Below, in pieces: positions 35,494 to 44,578 of a stretch of DNA of 64,000 nt. The stretch lies in NCBI RefSeq assembly GCF_023017105.1, contig NZ_JALKEV010000012.1:1-64000 (forward strand), written 5' to 3'. The notes under the pieces are model-generated. The model made no database searches. It saw nothing but the letters and a program-made list of their open reading frames with translations, and was not told the DNA's origin. This DNA is from Halalkalibacter sp. APA_J-10(15) (GTDB taxonomy: Bacteria > Bacillota > Bacilli > Bacillales > Bacillaceae_D). Each line of letters opens with the position of its first letter. The first letter of the stretch is position 1. Both the position numbers and the translations under genes were made by a program.

Positions 35494-36864
35494 CTATTTA
35501 TTTAATGATATAGCCATGACATCATGCTCTTCTAGAAATTTAGTATTAAAGTGCCCCGAAACAAACGTCTCATGCTGAAGTAATCGTAAATGGAAAGGAA
35601 TGGTCGTTTCGACACCAGGCCCTTCAACTTCGAATTCTTCTAAAGCGCGAATCATTTTTGCAATAGCCTCTTCTCTCGTCGCACCATGTGTAATGACTTT
35701 CGCAATCATTGAATCATAATAAGGAGTAATCATGTAATCAGGGTAAGCGGCAGAATCAACACGTACCCCAAGTCCACCTGGAGCTAAATATTGGTTAATT
35801 CGACCAGGTGCAGGCATGAAGTTCTTTGCCGGGTTTTCGGCATTAATCCGACATTCAATCGACCAGCCTTGGAATGTAACATCCTCTTGCTTATACGTTA
35901 ATTGTTCGCCACTCGCAACCCGGATTTGCTCCTTAATTAAATCAATTCCTGTTACCATCTCTGTCACCGGGTGCTCAACTTGAATACGTGTATTCATTTC
36001 CATAAAATAAAAATCGCCACTATTATGGTCATAAATAAATTCAACCGTTCCTGCCCCCGCATATTGAACAGCTTTAGCTGCGTTCACTGCAGCTTCTCCC
36101 ATTTCTCTCCTTTTACTTTCGGAAATAGCCGGCGACGGTGTTTCTTCAAGTAACTTCTGTAGTCTACGTTGAATACTACAATCACGCTCTCCTAAATGGA
36201 TTGTATTACCATGTAAATCAGCTAATACTTGAATTTCAACATGACGGAAATCCTCGATGTATTTTTCTATATAAATACCTGGATTTCCAAAGTTAGTAGC
36301 TGCTTCCTGCTGAGTAATGTTCATTCCTTTTTTCAATTCTTCTGGTGTACGTGCAACGCGAATTCCTTTACCGCCACCACCAGCGGTTGCTTTAATAATA
36401 ACAGGAAAGCCGATCTCATTTGCCACCTTCAAGCCGTCTTCAACAGTTTCAACAATTCCATTTGAACCAGGAACAATTGGAACACCAGCTTTTTCCATTG
36501 TCTTACGTGCAACATCTTTTGTTCCCATTTGACTAATCGCATTAGGACTTGGACCTATAAATGTTATATTACACGCTGCACAAATTTCAGCAAAATCAGC
36601 ATTTTCAGCTAAAAATCCATACCCTGGATGAATCGCATCTGTTTCCGTTAACGTCGCCACACTCATAATATTCGTTACATTTAAATAGCTTTGATTTGCT
36701 GCGGTCGGACCAATACAATAAGCCTCATCTGCTAAGCGTACGTGTAACGAATCTTTGTCCGCTTCCGAATAAACAGCGACTGTTTCAATATTCATTTCCC
36801 GACAAGCGCGGATGATTCTGACCGCAATCTCCCCTCGATTGGCAATTAAAACTTTTCTAATCAT
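35494..36864 (-). CDS. accC: Acetyl-CoA carboxylase, biotin carboxylase subunit
   Basis: A 456-aa ATP-grasp enzyme that carboxylates biotin on AccB, the first step of malonyl-CoA synthesis. It has [16 protein letters not shown] at the start, the ATP lid [14 protein letters not shown] near residue 160, and [14 protein letters not shown] near 290 with metal-binding Glu and Asn. It begins 17 bases after accB with AGGAGAG upstream. Confidence 0.97.
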   Translation of the reverse strand: MIRKVLIANRGEIAVRIIRACREMNIETVAVYSEADKDSLHVRLADEAYCIGPTAANQSYLNVTNIMSVATLTETDAIHPGYGFLAENADFAEICAACNITFIGPSPNAISQMGTKDVARKTMEKAGVPIVPGSNGIVETVEDGLKVANEIGFPVIIKATAGGGGKGIRVARTPEELKKGMNITQQEAATNFGNPGIYIEKYIEDFRHVEIQVLADLHGNTIHLGERDCSIQRRLQKLLEETPSPAISESKRREMGEAAVNAAKAVQYAGAGTVEFIYDHNSGDFYFMEMNTRIQVEHPVTEMVTGIDLIKEQIRVASGEQLTYKQEDVTFQGWSIECRINAENPAKNFMPAPGRINQYLAPGGLGVRVDSAAYPDYMITPYYDSMIAKVITHGATREEAIAKMIRALEEFEVEGPGVETTIPFHLRLLQHETFVSGHFNTKFLEEHDVMAISLNK

Positions 36865-36881
36865 CTGTTCTCTCTCCTATA

Positions 36882-37373
36882 CTAAGCAGGCTCGACTACG
36901 AATAGTGGTTGGCCGTATTCAACAAGTTCACCATTTTCAGCTAAAATTTCAACAACCTTCCCACTTACTTCTGCTTCAATTTCGTTCATTAATTTCATTG
37001 CTTCAACGATACAGACAACTGAGTTTGCTTGCACTTGATCTCCCGTTTGTACATAAGGATCTGAGTCAGGTGATGGAGATGAATAAAAGGTCCCTACCAT
37101 TGGTGAAGTGATCGTATGTAAGTTAGCATTTGTTGCTTGAACTGGCGCTTCTTCTCCTCGAGCACTTTGCGAAGTTGAAGTTGCCTGTGTAGGTGTTGAT
37201 TGTGCAATTGGTGCCTGAGTTTGCTGAACAGCAACTGGAGCTTGTTCGACTACTTGTAGCTCTTTTTGCTTTTTTAACACAAGCTTGGAGCCTTCTTGTT
37301 CAAACTTCAATTCATCGATATTTGAATCATCTAATGCTTTAATTAAATCTTTTAGTTCATTTACTGTTAACAT
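36882..37373 (-). CDS. accB: Biotin carboxyl carrier protein
   Basis: A 163-aa carrier. It has an N-terminal helical region ([18 protein letters not shown]), a Gln/Ala/Pro/Thr-rich linker (about 50-85) and a C-terminal biotinyl domain with the modified Lys in EAMKLMNEI near residue 128. ATG 37373 is chosen because AAGGAGTG lies 8 bases upstream; the frame runs 22 codons further without a site. First gene of accB-accC-yqhY. Confidence 0.97.
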   Translation of the reverse strand: MLTVNELKDLIKALDDSNIDELKFEQEGSKLVLKKQKELQVVEQAPVAVQQTQAPIAQSTPTQATSTSQSARGEEAPVQATNANLHTITSPMVGTFYSSPSPDSDPYVQTGDQVQANSVVCIVEAMKLMNEIEAEVSGKVVEILAENGELVEYGQPLFVVEPA

Positions 37374-37478
37374 TGTAAACACTCCTTCTTCTTCCCATGC
37401 AGTACGCAACTTAATTATATATTTCAATTCATTCGACAAGCATGTTAGAAAAACCTGCCTATCAAATCAATTGTTATT

Positions 37479-37841
37479 TTATTCTTCCTCATGAACCTCT
37501 ACTTCTGTTGTACGAGGTGTATAGTCTTTTTTATATTGACGGAAAACAGGGAATTCTGATAAGTTCTCAGGAATCTTACCATCTTCAAGTAAAATGATTT
37601 TGACTATATTTTTATTTCGAGCCATGTGATATTTATCTCCGTACTCATTTTCTTGCGTATATTTCTTTAGGCTTTGATAATCGTCCTCTTGAATGGACAC
37701 TTTATATATACCTTCATCCGCATCTTCAATTTGCTGTTCAAAACCAATTTCAAATTCAACAATTTGGATGTGATCATTTTTCATATTACGCGTTTGCTCA
37801 AGTACGGCTTTCGCTCCTTCAGTTAAATCATTCCATTCCAT
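37479..37841 (-). CDS. Hypothetical protein between accB and spoIIIAH
   Basis: A 120-aa acidic soluble protein (MEWNDLTEGAKAVLEQTRNM, IVKIILLEDGKIPE, FPVFRQYKKDY, C-terminal EVEVHEEE). No Cys, signal peptide or known motif is seen. ATG 37841 lies about 10 bases after GAGGAG; an upstream in-frame ATG (37859) overlaps the site. The usual B. subtilis order has spoIIIAH directly before accB, so this is an insertion into the conserved order. Function unknown. Confidence 0.7.
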   Translation of the reverse strand: MEWNDLTEGAKAVLEQTRNMKNDHIQIVEFEIGFEQQIEDADEGIYKVSIQEDDYQSLKKYTQENEYGDKYHMARNKNIVKIILLEDGKIPENLSEFPVFRQYKKDYTPRTTEVEVHEEE

Positions 37842-37910
37842 TTCATAATCGCTCCTCATTATATGATCTTTGCGTATTATATCAAAGAACGCACCATCAG
37901 TCACCTTTTG

Positions 37911-38000
37911 ATAAGAAAAATACGGTAGCGTCTTTTCGAATTCGCCTACTTCTTCCTCAGTTCTTCCCTAATTTTCTTCTGCAACATTTATAAATTCTTA
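37911..38000 (+). repeat. Dispersed intergenic repeat, internally deleted (copy 4)
   Basis: The head (GATAAGAAAAATACGGTAGCG, TCTTTTC) is joined directly to the tail (CTACTTCTTCCTCAGTTCTTC, GCAACATTTATAAATTCTTA). The middle 90 bases or so present in other copies are missing. It lies between the hypothetical gene and spoIIIAH. Confidence 0.65.
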
Positions 38001-38035
38001 ATTACGTCATGTGCAATCGTTAAAGTCAAAGAAAA

Positions 38036-38071
38036 AGAGTCCTATCTCACTACTTAATAGATAGAACTCTT
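38036..38071 (-). terminator. Rho-independent terminator of the spoIIIA operon
   Basis: AGAGTTCTATCT pairs with AGATAGGACTCT (one mismatch) and is followed by a T run on the minus strand. It lies 23 bases after spoIIIAH. Confidence 0.85.
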
Positions 38072-38093
38072 CTTCATTTTATACATTTCATCA

Positions 38094-38744
38094 TTACTTA
38101 TTCATGCCTGTATGTCCCACCGCAATACTCGTTTCATCTAAATTAAGGTTCAATTGTGAAATCGTTAATTGTAGTAATTCATTTGCTTGCTCACGAGAAA
38201 GTTCCTCTGATTGTACAAGAACTCTAACCTGCTCCTGATCAGCCAAAACAAGTGCATCATCAAACCCTTTTGCCATAATGAGTTGTTCTAAAATGACTTC
38301 ATCATTTTGAAGCTGATGTAGATCTGCTTCCAATTGATGTGCATCAGCTTTTTCTTCTGCTGTAGCCTCTTCTGAAGCACGAATTTTTGTGTATTCTTCT
38401 TTTAAGCGATCTCGATTTGCCTGTACTTCCATTCGAATCGTCGTAAATGCTTCATTCGTTGAAATTGTTGAAATCTCTCCATATTCTCCTTCTTCTATTG
38501 CTACATCTATCTCATCAGCGATATTGCCTAAGACGGCATTCACGTCATCACTTTCTAGCTCTAAATCTTCTTGATCACTTATTTCATTCTCATCGCCGTC
38601 TTGCAGTTCATCCCCTTCGAGATCCTCATCAGAATAGGCGAAATCATTTTGTCCTGGATCAGTTGGGATGACATAATACACGGATAAGACAATAATTAAG
38701 CTAAGCATTGTTAATAACCAAACTGTTTGTTTTTTCAAGACCAT
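38094..38744 (-). CDS. spoIIIAH: Stage III sporulation protein AH
   Basis: A 216-aa mother-cell protein with one N-terminal membrane helix (about 6-24), a very acidic linker (about 30-65) and a C-terminal ring-forming domain (EEATAEEKADAHQLEADLH and onward). It binds forespore SpoIIQ to build the channel between the two cells. The start overlaps the spoIIIAG stop by one base. The acidic linker is more extreme than in B. subtilis, as expected for an alkaliphile. Confidence 0.95.
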   Translation of the reverse strand: MVLKKQTVWLLTMLSLIIVLSVYYVIPTDPGQNDFAYSDEDLEGDELQDGDENEISDQEDLELESDDVNAVLGNIADEIDVAIEEGEYGEISTISTNEAFTTIRMEVQANRDRLKEEYTKIRASEEATAEEKADAHQLEADLHQLQNDEVILEQLIMAKGFDDALVLADQEQVRVLVQSEELSREQANELLQLTISQLNLNLDETSIAVGHTGMNK

Positions 38745-39412
38745 TAAGAGCCCTCCTTAGTTTTTTTCGGCATAACCGAAATGCGATGTGATGGTACATC
38801 TAATACACGACTCACTGCTTCAATCACTTGACTCTTCGAATTTGCATTTTCAACACCTTGTGCAACAACGAGCACCCCTCTTACTTCTGGTTTTTCTTTA
38901 TGAATAAGGATTGGAACTTCCTTATCACCTTCTCGAATAATAACAACTTGTTCTTCTCTCGTGCGATCATCAACCGTTCTCTTTCCACCTTCTCGATCCG
39001 TTTCATCTGTCAGTTGTTCTTTTGTGACACTGTCCCTTTCATAGACAGATCGTTCTGTTTCAGCTAAATTCACCATGACCGAAACATCAGACAATCCAAT
39101 CATTTGTTCCAGTAACTCTTTTAATTGATTTTCATAACGCATTTCATAGCCTTCCATCGAATTAGGTTCTGCTGACCTGTCCCGTTTAAAAGCTTCTTCA
39201 ACCTCGTCTACATCCTCACTTTCGTTATAAACAGGCAAAGCTTCATCCGTTTCATTTTGATCAGACATAAGGTTTCCCATAATCATTAGGGCAACACCTA
39301 AGCAGCCAAGAAGGACTAGATAATGGAGAGGGAGACGTCGGTTTTTTCCATTATTGGATTTTTTCATTAATGATTGGAGCCACTTCTGATCCTTTTCTTC
39401 ATTCTGCTTCAC
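38744..39412 (-). CDS. spoIIIAG: Stage III sporulation protein AG
   Basis: A 222-aa ring-forming protein with one membrane helix (about 30-48, LHYLVLLGCLGVALMIMG) and an EscJ/PrgK-like domain (VSVMVNLAETERSVYE, VRGVLVVAQGVENANSKSQVIEAVSRVLDV given in part). GTG 39412 is taken as start: it overlaps the spoIIIAF stop (GTGA) and has GGGGGG upstream. It gives a length close to B. subtilis (229). Confidence 0.93.
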   Translation of the reverse strand: MKQNEEKDQKWLQSLMKKSNNGKNRRLPLHYLVLLGCLGVALMIMGNLMSDQNETDEALPVYNESEDVDEVEEAFKRDRSAEPNSMEGYEMRYENQLKELLEQMIGLSDVSVMVNLAETERSVYERDSVTKEQLTDETDREGGKRTVDDRTREEQVVIIREGDKEVPILIHKEKPEVRGVLVVAQGVENANSKSQVIEAVSRVLDVPSHRISVMPKKTKEGS

Positions 39413-40071
39413 TTTGCTTGTTTCCCCCCTTCCCACGCGACTTGAATCTTTTCTTTTGGCACATCCCAATTGTGAGCAAGAAATTGTTGAACATCTGCTA
39501 ATGATTCGAATTCTTGTTGCTCGTCATCATCGATTTGATTCGATTCGGTAATATCAATGCGAATCGGTTGAACAGTCTCAACACTAGCGTCAGATTCAGA
39601 CTGTTCCTCTTCTAGCTCTGTATAAACGAATGTATGGATGACTTCTAATGAGTCAATGGCATCTTGAATCGTTTCTGGCTCACCCTCCCACAGTAGTTCA
39701 ACCTCTATACTCGCTATTTCCAAATCGTATCCCTCTCGCAATTCATCTTTAACTTGATTCTCCAATTGGACAGCCATCTGTTCAGAAATATATGCACGTT
39801 GTCCCAACTCTATCTCTTTTTTTTGCAAATTTATTGCTTCTTGGACTACTTTTTCTGTTTCATCTGTCTGAACAGACAATGAAACGAGCCATTCATCCAC
39901 ATCTTCTGTGAAAATAGATAATAGTGGCTGTAGCATAGCGACTAATAATAATAGCCCAACAACAAGCTTCACATAACGCTGAATATGAGAGTTCGGTAGC
40001 ATCAGCTCCAATATCGTTGCCAACAAAATAATAAGAATAATGGTCGTTAACCAGCCTGTTAAACTTTCCAT
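39409..40071 (-). CDS. spoIIIAF: Stage III sporulation protein AF
   Basis: A 220-aa protein with two N-terminal membrane helices (about 8-27 and 34-53; LVVGLLLLVAMLQPLL) and a cytosolic or periplasmic alpha/beta domain. Part of the SpoIIIA-SpoIIQ secretion apparatus. It follows spoIIIAE after about 60 bases. Confidence 0.94.
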   Translation of the reverse strand: MESLTGWLTTIILIILLATILELMLPNSHIQRYVKLVVGLLLLVAMLQPLLSIFTEDVDEWLVSLSVQTDETEKVVQEAINLQKKEIELGQRAYISEQMAVQLENQVKDELREGYDLEIASIEVELLWEGEPETIQDAIDSLEVIHTFVYTELEEEQSESDASVETVQPIRIDITESNQIDDDEQQEFESLADVQQFLAHNWDVPKEKIQVAWEGGKQAK

Positions 40072-40131
40072 TTCACTCCCTCCTCACTTTTTATGGTGAC
40101 CTCTTAATTTGTACTTTTTCAGTTACCTCCC

Positions 40132-41310
40132 TCACCTCATCATCAGCGACACATTTCCAGCCGCAATCATAATCGTAATAGCTAAAAAGAACATCAGACA
40201 AACAACGGCAAGTGCAGCAAAGACAAACATAACCGCTTTTCCTATAATCGATAAACATTCAATAATAGGCCCACCACCAAGTGGCTGTAAAACAGCGGCT
40301 GATAAGTTGAAGATAATTGCGAGTGAAAGCACCTTCATCGCCGGAAATGCACAAAGCATGAGTAAAATCCCTAATCCTGCTAGTCCAATTGTATTTTTCA
40401 ATAATAGCGAGGCGCTCATGACTGTATCCGCAGCATCTGTAAACATCCGACCAACGACTGGAACTAAATTCCCTGCTAAAAACTTAGCCGTTCTTACCGT
40501 CACACCATCTGAAACGGCTGTAGCTGCTCCTTGAACTGAAATGACACCAAGAAAAATGGTTAGAAAGATACCTAATGAACCAACCGCTATATTTCGTAAG
40601 AACGTAGCAAGCTTGGACACTTTGTAATGGTCTGTTAACGTACTAACAATACTTAATACGGCCGACAAAAATAAAAGTGGTAGAACGATTTTTTGAATGA
40701 AAAACCCACTCATGTTTACTAAAAAAATAATTAAAGGGTGAAATAGTGCTGCTGTCGTTATATTACCAATTGCCGCCATCATCGCAAGCATGAGTGGAAG
40801 CAGAGCTATCATAAAATGAATCATTGAATTAACAGCGTCTGTGGCATACGTAATAGCTACTCGGAAACTATTTAATGCAATAATCATTAAAACCATATAC
40901 GTAATGGCATAAGCGACCTTACTAACGGTCTGTTTCTCAAATGCATTTTGAAGAGATTGGAGAATCATGCAAAAGACTGTCAATAAAATAAGAGATCCTA
41001 ACAATTTTCCATTTACGACTAATTCATGTAGTAAATATTTCACAAAGCCAATGCCCCAGTCCTTAAAGGAGAATTGCTTGTCCCCTTTAATAAAATCCAT
41101 AAAGGAACCCTTTTGACTTTCGGGGAGAAATCCCCCATATTCCGTTGAAATTTCCTCCCAATATTCGATTACTTCATCTAGTTGTAAGTTCTCTACTTGA
41201 CGCTCAATGAAACCTTCTTCATTAAAAGGTTCTGCTTCAGCGAAGGTCATAACTGGGAAACATGTTACAACGAATAGAAGGACAATGAGAAAGAAACCAA
41301 CTCGCTTCAA
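40132..41310 (-). CDS. spoIIIAE: Stage III sporulation protein AE
   Basis: A 392-aa polytopic protein with a cleavable-type N-terminal signal (FFLIVLLFVVTCFPVMTFAEA) and about seven later membrane helices. It is the likely central membrane component of the SpoIIIA channel. TTG 41310 (giving MKRVGFF) is preferred because GAGGTG lies 7 bases upstream and B. subtilis SpoIIIAE also begins MKR. Other TTG codons lie just upstream. Confidence 0.92.
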   Translation of the reverse strand: MKRVGFFLIVLLFVVTCFPVMTFAEAEPFNEEGFIERQVENLQLDEVIEYWEEISTEYGGFLPESQKGSFMDFIKGDKQFSFKDWGIGFVKYLLHELVVNGKLLGSLILLTVFCMILQSLQNAFEKQTVSKVAYAITYMVLMIIALNSFRVAITYATDAVNSMIHFMIALLPLMLAMMAAIGNITTAALFHPLIIFLVNMSGFFIQKIVLPLLFLSAVLSIVSTLTDHYKVSKLATFLRNIAVGSLGIFLTIFLGVISVQGAATAVSDGVTVRTAKFLAGNLVPVVGRMFTDAADTVMSASLLLKNTIGLAGLGILLMLCAFPAMKVLSLAIIFNLSAAVLQPLGGGPIIECLSIIGKAVMFVFAALAVVCLMFFLAITIMIAAGNVSLMMR

Positions 41311-41333
41311 CAAAGAACACCTCAACCTTCTTT

Positions 41334-41729
41334 TTAGGTTGGTAATAATGACAACACCATCTCAATGACAGCTGTTAAAATCGGAATAGCAAGCACAAGT
41401 ATTAAAATTTTCCCCGCTAATTCAATTTTTGAAGCAATAGCAGCTTGTCCAGCGTCTTTAGCTATTTGAGAACCAAACTCTGCGATATAGGCAATACCGA
41501 TAATTTTTAGGATTGTTTGCAAATACATCATATTAAGATCAGCTCGTTCTGCTATTCCTTCAAGCATCTCGATGATTTTGACAATCTCATCAATGAGAAA
41601 TAGAAAGATTAATACACCAACAAAGACTGTCAGCATAAAGGCAAACATCGGCTTTTGTTCCTTCACAACTAGGGCTAGGAAAGTTGCGATTAACCCTAAC
41701 CCAACAATTTGAATAATATCAATCGCCAC
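41334..41729 (-). CDS. spoIIIAD: Stage III sporulation protein AD
   Basis: A 131-aa membrane protein with about four helices. The family core is FMLTVFVGVLIFLFLIDE and IGIAYIAEFGSQIAKDAGQ. It has distant similarity to secretion export-apparatus proteins. It starts 5 bases after spoIIIAC. Confidence 0.95.
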   Translation of the reverse strand: MAIDIIQIVGLGLIATFLALVVKEQKPMFAFMLTVFVGVLIFLFLIDEIVKIIEMLEGIAERADLNMMYLQTILKIIGIAYIAEFGSQIAKDAGQAAIASKIELAGKILILVLAIPILTAVIEMVLSLLPT

Positions 41730-41734
41730 TCACC

Positions 41735-41941
41735 TCACCCTTGAAACAAAAACACACCTCTGATTTTCTGAAATAAATCATCAACAATTGTTGCAACCAT
41801 ATATAGAACGACGACAAACCCAATTAGGGTGACCCAATGTGCCCAATCTTCTTTCCCCATCTGCTTCAATACCGTGTGAATCATCGCGACGACGATGCCA
41901 ATTCCAGCAATTTGAAAGATGGTGTTCACATCATACATCAC
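41735..41941 (-). CDS. spoIIIAC: Stage III sporulation protein AC
   Basis: A 68-aa membrane protein with two helices (IFQIAGIGIVVAMIHTVL; WVTLIGFVVVLYMVATIV), the length found in B. subtilis. It is the small partner of SpoIIIAD. Confidence 0.95.
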   Translation of the reverse strand: MMYDVNTIFQIAGIGIVVAMIHTVLKQMGKEDWAHWVTLIGFVVVLYMVATIVDDLFQKIRGVFLFQG

Positions 41942-41956
41942 AACCTCTCCTCCTTC

Positions 41957-42469
41957 TTACACCAATAGGATGACAACTAGTAAGCCTGCTAAAAAGCCTA
42001 AGCTTTTTACCATCTTTTCATAACGATGTTGCCTCTCGCGTGCTTCTTGCTCCTCTCTTGCCAGATGAGCTAACGTTAAATGAATTTGCTTTTGTTGCTG
42101 ATCACGATCATGCTGTCCGAGTGTCGCTCCAAATTGTAGCATCACTTCACGTTCACTATCTAAAAGAGCCGTCGTAGGCCAAACAACATCAATACTTGCT
42201 TGCCACGCCTCAAAGGCGCTATGCTCTTGCTCTAGTAGCTTTTCTGAAAACGATTGAAACACTGTACTAACTGGCTTAGGCAGCTGCTTAGCAATATGAT
42301 CAGCAGCTTGAGCTAACGGTGTTAACCCGTACATCATCTCTGCTTCCAATGACTGAACAGCTACTTTTAGTTGTCTTAATTGTTTAGGCCTATCACTTAA
42401 ACGCTTAGCATACTCAAAACCAATCCACGTAGTGACAAGGATTATCATGAGAGAACCGATCCATCTCAC
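41957..42469 (-). CDS. spoIIIAB: Stage III sporulation protein AB
   Basis: A 170-aa protein with helices at both ends (about 3-18 and 150-169) and a helical middle (QLRQLKVAVQSLEAEMMYGLTPL), similar to GspF-like assembly proteins. It is translationally coupled to spoIIIAA by a 4-base overlap. Confidence 0.94.
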   Translation of the reverse strand: MRWIGSLMIILVTTWIGFEYAKRLSDRPKQLRQLKVAVQSLEAEMMYGLTPLAQAADHIAKQLPKPVSTVFQSFSEKLLEQEHSAFEAWQASIDVVWPTTALLDSEREVMLQFGATLGQHDRDQQQKQIHLTLAHLAREEQEARERQHRYEKMVKSLGFLAGLLVVILLV

Positions 42470-43398
42470 GTCACACTCACCAAATCTTTCTTATATTGAT
42501 TTCGAATTCGCTTAATTTCACCAGGTTTTTGAGTACGAGTTAATTCAACACAACGTTCAAACGCACTCATTTCAAATAAAGGCCTTAAGGTTGGACGCTT
42601 CTCAACATCCTCCAATGAGTATCCATGGGCGGTCGTCATCACTTTTACTCCTGCATGAAGTGCCTCTTGGACGGCTGTGACATCCTCTTCTCTTCCAATT
42701 TCATCAACGATTAAAACGTCGGGGCTCATCGAACGAATGAGCATCATCATTCCTTCTGCTTTCGGACATCCATCTAAAACGTCTACGCGAGCACCTAACT
42801 CAAGCTGCGGGACGCCCCTTAGACTCGCTGCAATTTCTGAACGTTCATCCACAATTCCAACTTTCAGCGCCGGAATGTGTCGTTTTTTTATTCCTTGACT
42901 AATGATTCTTGCTAAATCACGTAGCAGGGTTGTTTTACCTGTTTGCGGTGGTCCAATTAGTATCGTATTACACCAGCTTCCTTGATAAAGCTTGGATAGT
43001 AGTGGTTCAGCTGATCCAATTGCTTGCCGGGCAACTCGAATATTAAAGGAACTAATATCACGCAATGTTTTCACTGAACCTTTTTCTAAAATGACTTTAC
43101 CAGCTAGTCCAACACGATGACCTCCTGCTATTGTGATAAACCCTCGACGTAGTTCTTCTTCAAAAGCATAAATCGAGTATTGGCTAAGCTGATTCATAAC
43201 GAATTTCGCATCATCTGCTGAGACAACATATACTTTATCTTGTTGGCGTGGATAATAGGGAAGACCTGCTGATATGACTTCAAGAGGCTTGTTCATGCGT
43301 AAGCGTATTTCTTCTATTGTTGAGAAAACCGTTCGATCCATTTGCTTCAATAATTGTCTAACGGAATGGGGTAGGACTGAACTAATTTCTTGGATCAT
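42466..43398 (-). CDS. spoIIIAA: Stage III sporulation ATPase AA
   Basis: A 310-aa secretion-type ATPase. It has IEEIRLRMNKPLEV near the start, Walker A LIGPPQTGKTTLLRD near residue 145, VGIVDERSEIAA, Walker B DVLIVDEIGRE and the His box TTAHGYSLED. It probably powers the SpoIIIA-SpoIIQ channel from the mother-cell side. First gene of the eight-gene operon. Confidence 0.96.
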   Translation of the reverse strand: MIQEISSVLPHSVRQLLKQMDRTVFSTIEEIRLRMNKPLEVISAGLPYYPRQQDKVYVVSADDAKFVMNQLSQYSIYAFEEELRRGFITIAGGHRVGLAGKVILEKGSVKTLRDISSFNIRVARQAIGSAEPLLSKLYQGSWCNTILIGPPQTGKTTLLRDLARIISQGIKKRHIPALKVGIVDERSEIAASLRGVPQLELGARVDVLDGCPKAEGMMMLIRSMSPDVLIVDEIGREEDVTAVQEALHAGVKVMTTAHGYSLEDVEKRPTLRPLFEMSAFERCVELTRTQKPGEIKRIRNQYKKDLVSVT

Positions 43399-43415
43399 CG
43401 TCTTCTCCTCCTTTA

Positions 43416-43697
43416 TTATTTTGCTAAACCAATCAAAATGAGCGTAACTCCCGAAGCAATGAAAGCAATCTTTATAAATGAGAGTTGATCTTTCATTCCA
43501 ATTAAACCGATACTGATCGAAACAATTAGAATGGTTGGTCCAATAATGGCAAGAGCTGCATTAACCGCTATTGCCTTTTCTACACTGTTCAAGCGCAACA
43601 TAAGAGCGGCAGCTGCTAATTCAATCAGCCCTGAGACAAGACGTAATCCAACCATTATTAACAGTGCAACTTCAATTGAAAAGAACCACGTTTTCAC
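43416..43697 (-). CDS. yqhV: DUF2619 membrane protein YqhV
   Basis: A 93-aa protein with three membrane helices (IEVALLIMVGLRLVSGLIEL and onward). GTG 43697 is chosen: AGGGGTGA lies 4 bases upstream and the length then equals B. subtilis YqhV, which also precedes spoIIIAA. Function unknown. Confidence 0.88.
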   Translation of the reverse strand: MKTWFFSIEVALLIMVGLRLVSGLIELAAAALMLRLNSVEKAIAVNAALAIIGPTILIVSISIGLIGMKDQLSFIKIAFIASGVTLILIGLAK

Positions 43698-43766
43698 CAC
43701 TTCACCCCTCACACTCACTTTGTACAACCTATGAGCTAAATCATAAATTCAGAACCTAAGAAAAAG

Positions 43767-43807
43767 GGATTTATCAAAAGGTCTTTTTTACCTTTTGATA
43801 AACCCCT
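43767..43807 (-). terminator. Strong hairpin upstream of yqhV
   Basis: GGGTTTATCAAAAGGT pairs almost perfectly with ACCTTTTGATAAATCCC and has a T-rich tail on the minus strand. It is the second of two terminators between efp and yqhV, so the sporulation operon is insulated from efp. Confidence 0.8.
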
Positions 43808-43812
43808 AAAAA

Positions 43813-43846
43813 CGATAAGAAAAAAACGCACAGCGCTTTTCTTCCA
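43813..43846 (+). repeat. Dispersed intergenic repeat, head hairpin only (copy 5)
   Basis: GATAAGAAAAAAACGC followed by GCGCTTTTCTT is the terminator-like head of the dispersed repeat without its tail. It lies between two ordinary terminators. Confidence 0.4.
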
Positions 43847-43883
43847 AGATTAAATATATCGAATTTCATCAATTCTTATAAAA

Positions 43884-43925
43884 AAAGAGTTTTAAAAGGG
43901 TTTAGAACACCTTTTGAAACTCTTC
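43884..43925 (-). terminator. Rho-independent terminator of efp
   Basis: AGAGTTTCAAAAGG pairs with CCTTTTAAAACTCT, with a run of seven T residues on the minus strand, directly after the efp stop. Confidence 0.88.
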
Positions 43926-43933
43926 TATCACAA

Positions 43934-44491
43934 CTACGCACGTGAAACATATGCACTGCTACGTGTATCAATAATGAGAACATCACCTTGGTTGACAAAG
44001 AAAGGAACTTGGACGGTTAAGCCCGTTTCAACAGTTGCAGGCTTCGTTCCTCCTGACGCGGTGTCCCCTTTAATACCTGGTTCTGTTTCTGTCACTTCTA
44101 ATTCAACCGTATTAGGAACCTCTACGCCTAACGTCTCACCTTCATAGCTTATAATTTGAACTTCCATGTTTTCCTTTAGGAATTGAAGCTCGTGCTCAAT
44201 CTGCGCTGTTGCCAGCTCAATTTGATCATACGTTTCATTATCCATAAACGCATGCATGTCACCATTCGCATATAAATATTGCATACGACGATTTTCAATA
44301 TGTGCCTTCGATACTTTCTCTCCTGCACGAAAAGTCTTCTCTTGAACCGATCCAGTACGTAAATTACGTAGCTTTGAACGAACAAATGCCGCCCCTTTTC
44401 CCGGTTTGACATGTTGGAATTCCATCACTTGCCAAATTCCACCATCCACTTCAATCGTTAAACCTGTTTTAAAATCATTAACTGAAATCAT
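43934..44491 (-). CDS. efp: Elongation factor P
   Basis: A 185-aa three-domain protein that relieves ribosome stalling at polyproline. The domain I tip is [15 protein letters not shown], where the loop Lys near residue 32 is the site modified in Bacillus, and the C-terminus reads [17 protein letters not shown]. Exactly the usual length. It follows papA by 87 bases, as in B. subtilis. Confidence 0.97.
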   Translation of the reverse strand: MISVNDFKTGLTIEVDGGIWQVMEFQHVKPGKGAAFVRSKLRNLRTGSVQEKTFRAGEKVSKAHIENRRMQYLYANGDMHAFMDNETYDQIELATAQIEHELQFLKENMEVQIISYEGETLGVEVPNTVELEVTETEPGIKGDTASGGTKPATVETGLTVQVPFFVNQGDVLIIDTRSSAYVSRA

Positions 44492-44578
44492 TCTTTATTC
44501 CTCCATATTCCGAGCTTTGACATGACATCACGTTATCTACTATACCACAGCTTGGAAAAACTTTCTCTGTCATTTTAT

